Shown here piece by piece: positions 58,867 through 64,000 of a stretch of DNA of 64,000 nt. The notes under the pieces were generated by a model that made no database searches, was not told the DNA's origin, and saw only the letters and a list, made by a program, of their open reading frames with translations. The position numbers and the translations under genes were made by a program. Every line of letters begins with the position of its first letter. Position 1 is the stretch's first letter. This stretch comes from Mycolicibacterium litorale (GTDB lineage: Bacteria; Actinomycetota; Actinomycetes; Mycobacteriales; Mycobacteriaceae): NCBI RefSeq assembly GCF_010731695.1, contig NZ_AP022586.1, positions 1,736,001-1,800,000 on the forward strand. Reading direction: 5' to 3'.

Positions 58867-59897
58867 GCGCGGGGCTGTTCGGTCTACTCGACGACGTCGC
58901 GGTGCTCGCGAAGCTGGCCGCGGCATCGGTGGACGACATCGGCGCGGCCGCGGGCCGCGCCACCGCCAAGGCCGCCGGCGTCGTCATCGACGACACGGCC
59001 GTCACACCGCAATACGTGCAGGGCATCGCAGCCGAACGCGAGTTGCCGATCATCAAACGCATCGCGATCGGCTCGCTGCGCAACAAACTGCTCTTCATCC
59101 TGCCGGCCGCCCTGCTGCTCAGCCAGTTCGTGCCGTGGTTGCTGACCCCGATCCTGATGCTGGGCGCCACCTACCTCTGCTACGAGGGCGCCGAGAAGGT
59201 CTGGGGCCGGTTGCGGGGCCACGACGCCCATGCCACCGCGGGCGTGGGACGGGGCGCCGATGCCGAACGCGCCGTGGTGACCGGCGCGATTCGCACCGAT
59301 TTCATCCTGTCGGCCGAGATCATGGTCATCGCCCTCAACGAGGTGGCCGACCAGGCGTTCCTGCCCCGGCTCATCATCCTGGTCGTGGTGGCGCTGGTGA
59401 TCACCGCGGTGGTGTACGGCGTGGTCGCCGGCATCGTCAAGATGGACGACATCGGCCTGAACCTGGCGCAGCGGAGTTCGCGCTTTGCCCAGCGGGTCGG
59501 TCGCGGCCTGGTCACGGCGATGCCCAAGCTGTTGGCGGCGCTCTCGCTCATCGGCACGGTCGCGATGCTGTGGGTCGGCGGCCACATCCTGCTGGTCGGA
59601 ACCGACGAGCTGGGTTGGCACACCCTCTACGGGTTGGTGCACCACGCCGAGGAATCCGTCCACCACGCCGTCGGCGGCGTAGGCGGCGTGCTCGGCTGGT
59701 TGGTCAACACCGCCGCGTCCGCGGTCATCGGCCTGATCGTCGGCGGCGTCGTGGTGGCCGTCGTCCACGTCCTGCCGTTCGGCCGCAAGGATGCGCACGG
59801 TGCAGACGGTCACGGCAAGGACGGCCACGGCAAGGTGGCTCACGGTCAGCACGACGCACATGCGGCCGAGCCGGGGGCCAAGACGGCCGGCGATTGA
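58863..59897 (+). CDS. DUF808 (YedI-like) membrane protein with His-rich tail
   Basis: 344 residues. It opens MSAGLFGLLDDVAVLAKLAAAS, the DUF808 signature, with four to six membrane helices (FILPAALLLSQFVPWLL, IMVIALNEVADQAF, LIILVVVALVITAVVYGVV, LLAALSLIGTVAMLWVGG). The final 40 residues repeat HG/HGK (DAHGADGHGKDGHGKVAHG), which could bind metal. Function unknown. Start is set by AAGGAG inside the upstream mini-ORF. Confidence 0.85.
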   Translation: MSAGLFGLLDDVAVLAKLAAASVDDIGAAAGRATAKAAGVVIDDTAVTPQYVQGIAAERELPIIKRIAIGSLRNKLLFILPAALLLSQFVPWLLTPILMLGATYLCYEGAEKVWGRLRGHDAHATAGVGRGADAERAVVTGAIRTDFILSAEIMVIALNEVADQAFLPRLIILVVVALVITAVVYGVVAGIVKMDDIGLNLAQRSSRFAQRVGRGLVTAMPKLLAALSLIGTVAMLWVGGHILLVGTDELGWHTLYGLVHHAEESVHHAVGGVGGVLGWLVNTAASAVIGLIVGGVVVAVVHVLPFGRKDAHGADGHGKDGHGKVAHGQHDAHAAEPGAKTAGD

Positions 59898-59926
59898 CCG
59901 CGCCGGAGACCGGGTAGCCGGACACC

Positions 59927-60046
59927 GTGACCGCACCTGACATGCCAGAGGACGAACCACACGTCGCGGCCGCCGAGGACGACGGGTCCGCGGAGTTCCA
60001 GCCCGAAGACGGTGGGGCCGCGCCGCCCTCAGCGCTGGAGCGTTAG
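59927..60046 (+). CDS. Possible leaderless small acidic protein
   Basis: GTG 59927 lies 7 bases after TAGCCG. The 39-residue frame VTAPDMPEDEPHVAAAEDDG is acidic and stops at 60046, overlapping the convergent CoA-ligase stop. No homologue is recognised, so it may be chance. Confidence 0.35.
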   Translation: MTAPDMPEDEPHVAAAEDDGSAEFQPEDGGAAPPSALER

Positions 60047-61566
60047 TCCATCAGTGCCCTGACCGCCTTGCGGTTGAGTTTGCCGCTCGGCAGCACCGGC
60101 AACTGGTCGGCCGCAACAATGGCCCACCGGGTGGGCACCTTGTACGCCGAGAGTTGGGCGCGCGCCCGGGCGGCCAGGTCCGTCACGTCGAGGTCGCCGG
60201 TGGCGGGGACGACGGCTGCGCACACCTGTTCGCCGCGCTCCGGGTCGTCGATGCCGACCACCACGCATTGCGCCACCTCGGGGAAACCTTCGATGACCGC
60301 CTCGACTTCGAGGGGCGAGACGTTGGCACCGGCCGCCTTGATCAGTTCGCTGGTGCGGCCCACGTAGAACAGGCGTGGATCGCCCTGCCTGCGGTAGACG
60401 CGGTCGCCGGTGTGATACCAGCCGTCGGCGTCGAAGGTCTCGGCGCGTTCGCGCTTGTTGTAGCCGGCCATCACGCCGATACCGCGGATCAGGAGTTCGC
60501 CGATGGTCCCGTCGGGGACGGGCCGGCCGTCCCGGTCGACGATGGCCATCTCGGTGAAGGTGAAGCCGCCGGCGGTCTCCGACATCGTGCGGTGGACCGG
60601 ATAACCGTCCGGCACGTCGGTCATGGCGATGTCGAGTGGGCCGTCGGTCAGCATCGGCGCGCTGCTGAGATCCCGGCCGGCGAAGGTGGGGTGATCGCGC
60701 AGGCGTTGGGTGAACGCGGGCCACCCCACCAACCCGGTGGCGCGCTCGCCTTCGATGAGGTCGAGGGCGGCCGCGGCGTCCAGTCGCGGCAGCACGAGCA
60801 CCGCGACCGGTTGGTGTAGCGCGCCGGTCGCGGCCAGCAGACCACCGATCCAGAAGAACGGCATGGCGCACAGGATCCGGGCGTCGCCGGTGGACCCGGT
60901 GACGGCACGCACTGCTTCGGGCCATCCGGATGTCTGCCGGACCAGCGTCCCGTGGGTGTGCAGTACGCCTTTGGGGTCGGCCGTCGATCCGGAGGTATGG
61001 ATCATGACCGCCAGGTCGGCGGGGGACACCTCGTCCTCCACGGCCGACAGCACCTGCCGGGACACCGTGGCGGTCGGGTCGTGGGGAGTCACCCAGCCAC
61101 GGTCCGCGCCGCCGGTGAGCACGACCGTACGGAGATAGGGCGCCCGCGCGACGGCGAGGCGGCCGGCGGGTTGGCCGGCCAGGTCCGGCAACGCGGCCTC
61201 GAAGCGCTCGGCCACGTCGGTGCCGAGCACCTCCGACGGCCCGATCACCAGCGCGACGTCGGCCAACCGCAGGACCTTGGCGAGTTCGGCGGGCGGGTAC
61301 ATGGTGCTCAGCGGGACGGCGAGCGCCCCGATGCGCGACACCGCCAGCCACCAGATGATCCAGTCGACGCCGTTGGGGAAGAACAGGCCGACCCGCGTCC
61401 CCTTGCCGACCCCCCGGTGCAGCAGCCAGCGAGCGAGAGCCGCCGATCGTCGCTCGGCGTCGGTGTAGGTGAGTCGCTCGGTCGGTGACACCACGTAGTC
61501 GTGGTCACCGAATTCGCGGGCGCTTCGGGCCAGCAGAGCGGGGATCGTCGGACGCGACGGCAGCAT
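60043..61566 (-). CDS. AMP-dependent synthetase/CoA ligase-like protein
   Basis: 507 residues. ATP-binding motif MIHTSGSTADPKG (188-200), GWYHTGDRVYRRQGD and the C-terminal lysine in LPSGKLNRKAV give the adenylate-forming set. The acid substrate cannot be read (fatty or aromatic). GGAGAGGA precedes ATG 61566; ATG 61617 is an alternative. It is divergent from the radical SAM gene at 61669, about 100 bp apart. Confidence 0.9.
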   Translation of the reverse strand: MLPSRPTIPALLARSAREFGDHDYVVSPTERLTYTDAERRSAALARWLLHRGVGKGTRVGLFFPNGVDWIIWWLAVSRIGALAVPLSTMYPPAELAKVLRLADVALVIGPSEVLGTDVAERFEAALPDLAGQPAGRLAVARAPYLRTVVLTGGADRGWVTPHDPTATVSRQVLSAVEDEVSPADLAVMIHTSGSTADPKGVLHTHGTLVRQTSGWPEAVRAVTGSTGDARILCAMPFFWIGGLLAATGALHQPVAVLVLPRLDAAAALDLIEGERATGLVGWPAFTQRLRDHPTFAGRDLSSAPMLTDGPLDIAMTDVPDGYPVHRTMSETAGGFTFTEMAIVDRDGRPVPDGTIGELLIRGIGVMAGYNKRERAETFDADGWYHTGDRVYRRQGDPRLFYVGRTSELIKAAGANVSPLEVEAVIEGFPEVAQCVVVGIDDPERGEQVCAAVVPATGDLDVTDLAARARAQLSAYKVPTRWAIVAADQLPVLPSGKLNRKAVRALMD

Positions 61567-61668
61567 CCGCCGATCCTCTCCGACGCGGTCGGCGCCCGAG
61601 CCGCGGGGTTGATTCATCTCACTCCACGACGCCGGAACAGCGACCGTAACATGCACGTTGAACCAACC

Positions 61669-62781
61669 ATGACGTCCCTTCCGGGCGGCGCCGGATCTAC
61701 CCATCGGACGCCGGTCGACCTGGCCGATCGGCTTCTCGACATCAAGCGGATCTACCACGAGCCCGACATCGAGCGCTTGCCACGGGCGCGTGCGGTGCTG
61801 GATCGCTTCCCCGATGCCGAGCGCATCGAGGTGCTGTCGCACCAGGCGATTCCGGGGTTGTACGGCAACGAGGGCAACGTCGAGGACTGGGTGCGCATCA
61901 AGCAGGAAGTCCTCGTCCTCGGCGAGAAGAAGAGCCTCAGCGCCCGCCGCAACGAGCGGTCGAGCGACTGGATCGCACCGTCGACGGCCAACGGCTGTGC
62001 GATGGCGTGTTCGTACTGCTACGTACCGCGGCGCAAGGGGTACGCGAACCCCATCACCGTGTTCGCCAACATCGAGAAGATCACCGGCTACCTGGAGCGG
62101 CATGCCGCGCGCCAGGGCGCCAAACCCGAGCCGAATCAATGCGATCCGGTGGACTGGGTCTATGACATCGGCGAGAACAGCGACTGCTCGGCCGACGCGG
62201 TGGTCTCCGACAACGTGCGTGATCTGGTCGATCTGTTCGGCCGGATTCCCAACGCCAAGGCGAGTTTTGCCACCAAACTCGTCAACCGCGATCTGTTGAC
62301 CTACGACCCGCGCGGCGGCACCCGCGTGCGGTTCAGCCTGATGCCCGCCGAGATGTCGCGCCTGGTCGACGTCCGCACCTCGAAGATGTCCGACCGGATC
62401 GCCGCGCTCGACGATTTCGTCGAGGCGGGTTACGAGGTGCACCTCAACCTGAGCCCGGTCATCGTGCACGAGAACTGGCTGGCCGATTGGACCGAGCTGC
62501 TCGACCAGATCGCCGACAACACCAACGACCGCACGAAGCGTCAACTGGCGGCGGAGATCATCTTCCTGACCCACAACGAGGGCCTGCACGAGGTCAATCT
62601 CGGCTGGCACCCCAAAGGCGAGGACGTGCTGTGGCGGCCGGATCTGCAGCAGCTCAAGCGCAGTCAGAATGGGCAGTGGAACGTCCGCTACAAGAGCCCG
62701 TGGAAGGGCCGCTGGGTGCAGCAGCTCACCGATCTGGTCGCCACCAGGCTGCCGGACTGCCGGATCCGGTACGCCTTCTAG
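61669..62781 (+). CDS. Second spore-photoproduct-lyase-like radical SAM protein
   Basis: 370 residues. The 4Fe-4S motif is C110, C114, C117 (NGCAMACSYCYVP). LVNRDLLTYDPRGGTRVRFSLMP, HLNLSPVIVHENWLADW and the C-terminal LPDCRIRYAF follow SplB-like proteins. It differs from the one at 51324 in length and in the N-terminal 90 residues. ATG 61651 is an alternative start. Convergent with the enoyl-CoA hydratase. Confidence 0.82.
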   Translation: MTSLPGGAGSTHRTPVDLADRLLDIKRIYHEPDIERLPRARAVLDRFPDAERIEVLSHQAIPGLYGNEGNVEDWVRIKQEVLVLGEKKSLSARRNERSSDWIAPSTANGCAMACSYCYVPRRKGYANPITVFANIEKITGYLERHAARQGAKPEPNQCDPVDWVYDIGENSDCSADAVVSDNVRDLVDLFGRIPNAKASFATKLVNRDLLTYDPRGGTRVRFSLMPAEMSRLVDVRTSKMSDRIAALDDFVEAGYEVHLNLSPVIVHENWLADWTELLDQIADNTNDRTKRQLAAEIIFLTHNEGLHEVNLGWHPKGEDVLWRPDLQQLKRSQNGQWNVRYKSPWKGRWVQQLTDLVATRLPDCRIRYAF

Positions 62782-62790
62782 GCGGCCGCC

Positions 62791-63564
62791 TCAGCGTGCC
62801 TTCCACTGCGGTTTGCGCCGGTCGCGCCACGCCTGGAGACCCTCGGCGACGTCCTCGGTGACCGCGACCACCTTGCGCATCGTCTCGCCGAACCGCACCG
62901 ACTCGATCCAGCCCATGTTTGCCGTCCGCCACGCGACTTCTTTGGTGGCGCGCTGAGCCAGCGGCGCGGCCTCGGTGAGCGTGCGGGCCCACGCCAGCGC
63001 TTCGGCCTTCAGATCCTCCGGCTCGACGAGCTTCCACACCAGACCGACGTCCTTGGCCCGCTGCGCCGTCATCGGCTTGCCGGTGAGCAGCAGTTCCATC
63101 GCATCGGCCCACCTGACCCGTTCCGGCAGCCGGATCGCGCCCACGATGGTGGGGACCCCGAGGGACACCTCGGGGAACGAGAACGTGGCCTCGGTGCTCG
63201 CGATCACGAAGTCGCAGAACAACACTCCGGTCAGGCCGTAGCCCACACACGGTCCCTGTACCGCAGCGATCGTGGGCTTGAACAGCTCCATACCGCTCTC
63301 GAAGCTGTTGATGGTCGGCTTCTCCCAGAAGGTTCCACCGAACGTACCCACCGAACCCTGCCCGTCCTTGAGGTCACCGCCTGCGCAGAACACGTCACCG
63401 TTCGCGGTGAGAATCCCCACCCACGCGTCCTCGTCGTCGCGGAACCGGTTCCATGCGGCGTTGAGATCCTCGCGGAGGGCGCCGTTGATGGCGTTGCGGG
63501 CCTCCGGCCGGTTCAGGGTGATGGTGGCGATGTGCTCATCCAGCTCATAGGTGACGAGAGTCAT
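62791..63564 (-). CDS. Enoyl-CoA hydratase/isomerase (crotonase) family
   Basis: 257 residues. The oxyanion-hole residues are in FCAGGDLKD (about 59-67) and GPCVGYGLTGVLF, and the active-site Glu is in FSFPEVSLGVP. It hydrates or isomerises an enoyl-CoA; mycobacteria have many EchA paralogues and this cannot be given a number from sequence alone. ATG 63564 is chosen over ATG 63576 because the -10 box (AACTAT) overlaps the latter. Confidence 0.92.
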   Translation of the reverse strand: MTLVTYELDEHIATITLNRPEARNAINGALREDLNAAWNRFRDDEDAWVGILTANGDVFCAGGDLKDGQGSVGTFGGTFWEKPTINSFESGMELFKPTIAAVQGPCVGYGLTGVLFCDFVIASTEATFSFPEVSLGVPTIVGAIRLPERVRWADAMELLLTGKPMTAQRAKDVGLVWKLVEPEDLKAEALAWARTLTEAAPLAQRATKEVAWRTANMGWIESVRFGETMRKVVAVTEDVAEGLQAWRDRRKPQWKAR

Positions 63565-63601
63565 GTACTGCACCATAGTTTCGCGGCGTCACACTGAGGG
63601 C

Positions 63602-64000
63602 ATGGCAACCGTTCGCACGCTTGCGCGGCTGGAACGCCTCGAGTTCGCCGACCTGCTGGACCGCATGACGCCCGAGCAGTGGGCGTCGCCGAGCCTGTGC
63701 GCGGGTTGGACGGTGCGCGATGTCGCCGCCCATACCGTCGCCTACCTGGATCAGAGTCGAATCGCGCTCGCGGCCAACATGATTCGGTTCGCCGGTGACG
63801 TCGACCGACTCAACGCCGACGGCGTGGACCGCCACTCCCGAATCGGGCGGAGTGAACTGGCGGATCGGATGCGGCGGGGAAGTGAGCCGGCGGGTGCGGG
63901 CGCACTCTACGGGGGCCGGGTCGCGCTCATCGAGTGTCTGGTCCACCAGCAGGACATCAGACGTCCACTGGGGTTGCATCGCGATCTCGACGCGGGCCGG
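63602..64000 (+). CDS. Maleylpyruvate-isomerase-family (MDMPI) protein, 3' end outside the window
   Basis: 133 residues are visible to the right edge. LCAGWTVRDVAAHTVAYLDQ and LIECLVHQQDIRRPLG are hallmarks of the mycothiol-dependent maleylpyruvate isomerase/DinB-like fold used by actinobacteria. Metal ligands would be the His of VAAHT and the HQQD segment. Start ATG 63602, 37 bp from the divergent enoyl-CoA hydratase. Whether it has the C-terminal domain cannot be seen. Confidence 0.8.
   Translation, partial: MATVRTLARLERLEFADLLDRMTPEQWASPSLCAGWTVRDVAAHTVAYLDQSRIALAANMIRFAGDVDRLNADGVDRHSRIGRSELADRMRRGSEPAGAGALYGGRVALIECLVHQQDIRRPLGLHRDLDAGR

Overview
This 64 kb window is high-GC actinobacterial DNA that reads as the chromosome of a rapidly growing mycobacterium (Mycolicibacterium-like). 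The inference rests on recognisable relatives of M. tuberculosis FabG3 (Rv2002), CinA, Eis, FurA-KatG, RipD and the Rv0517-Rv0518 pair, on KstR-type operators, and on many genes whose GTG or ATG start sits 6-8 bases after a -10 box (leaderless transcripts). I saw no rRNA, tRNA, CRISPR array, insertion sequence, phage gene or integration site.

Layout. 0-7 kb: nitronate monooxygenase, HAD hydrolase, a GAF-PP2C/STAS/anti-sigma partner-switching set, then a divergent amine-dehydrogenase-like gene and FabG3-like dehydrogenase sharing a KstR-type operator. 7-13.7 kb: a sugar locus (ROK regulator, permease, single-domain ATPase, sugar-binding lipoprotein, xylose isomerase) facing a second ROK regulator; two related 17-bp inverted repeats mark its promoters. 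13.7-31.4 kb: mostly single genes, including CinA, class I aldolase, a PLP decarboxylase, Eis, an AraC regulator, an amidohydrolase, several alpha/beta hydrolases, YaaA and a proline-tailed NlpC/P60-like protein. 31.4-34.7 kb: a tightly overlapping signalling operon (receiver-PP2C, CHASE3-type histidine kinase, stand-alone receiver). 34.8-38.7 kb: M15 peptidase lipoprotein, membrane acyltransferase, secreted SGNH hydrolase, aminoglycoside-phosphotransferase-like kinase. 38.8-41.6 kb: furA-katG. 41.7-45.1 kb: SRPBCC protein, acyl-CoA carboxyltransferase, aldehyde dehydrogenase.

The most unusual locus is at 45.2-48.7 kb. A 265-residue protein with no signal peptide, a leader-like N terminus and two copies of a roughly 76-residue repeat is followed 29 bp later by an 845-residue membrane M50-type metalloprotease. 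The protease has a PqqD-like N-terminal domain, an HEFGH site, a C-terminal region with two CxxC pairs, and a Thr/Ser-rich tail. It looks like a substrate-plus-processing-enzyme cassette, possibly RiPP-like. A SigF-like promoter may drive it. I do not recognise it as a described system.

48.7-64 kb: small membrane proteins, a MOSC protein divergent from an MDR oxidoreductase, two spore-photoproduct-lyase-like radical SAM proteins (51.3 and 61.7 kb), a RipD-like inactive NlpC/P60 protein, a long acidic DUF4185 protein, a TetR-DUF1214-sulfotransferase operon with an operator, a DUF808 membrane protein behind a five-codon leaderless ORF, an acyl-CoA-synthetase-like enzyme, an enoyl-CoA hydratase and a truncated mycothiol-dependent-isomerase-like gene. 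The signalling sets, KatG/FurA and YaaA suggest stress adaptation; the KstR-type sites tie several enzymes to sterol or lipid catabolism.
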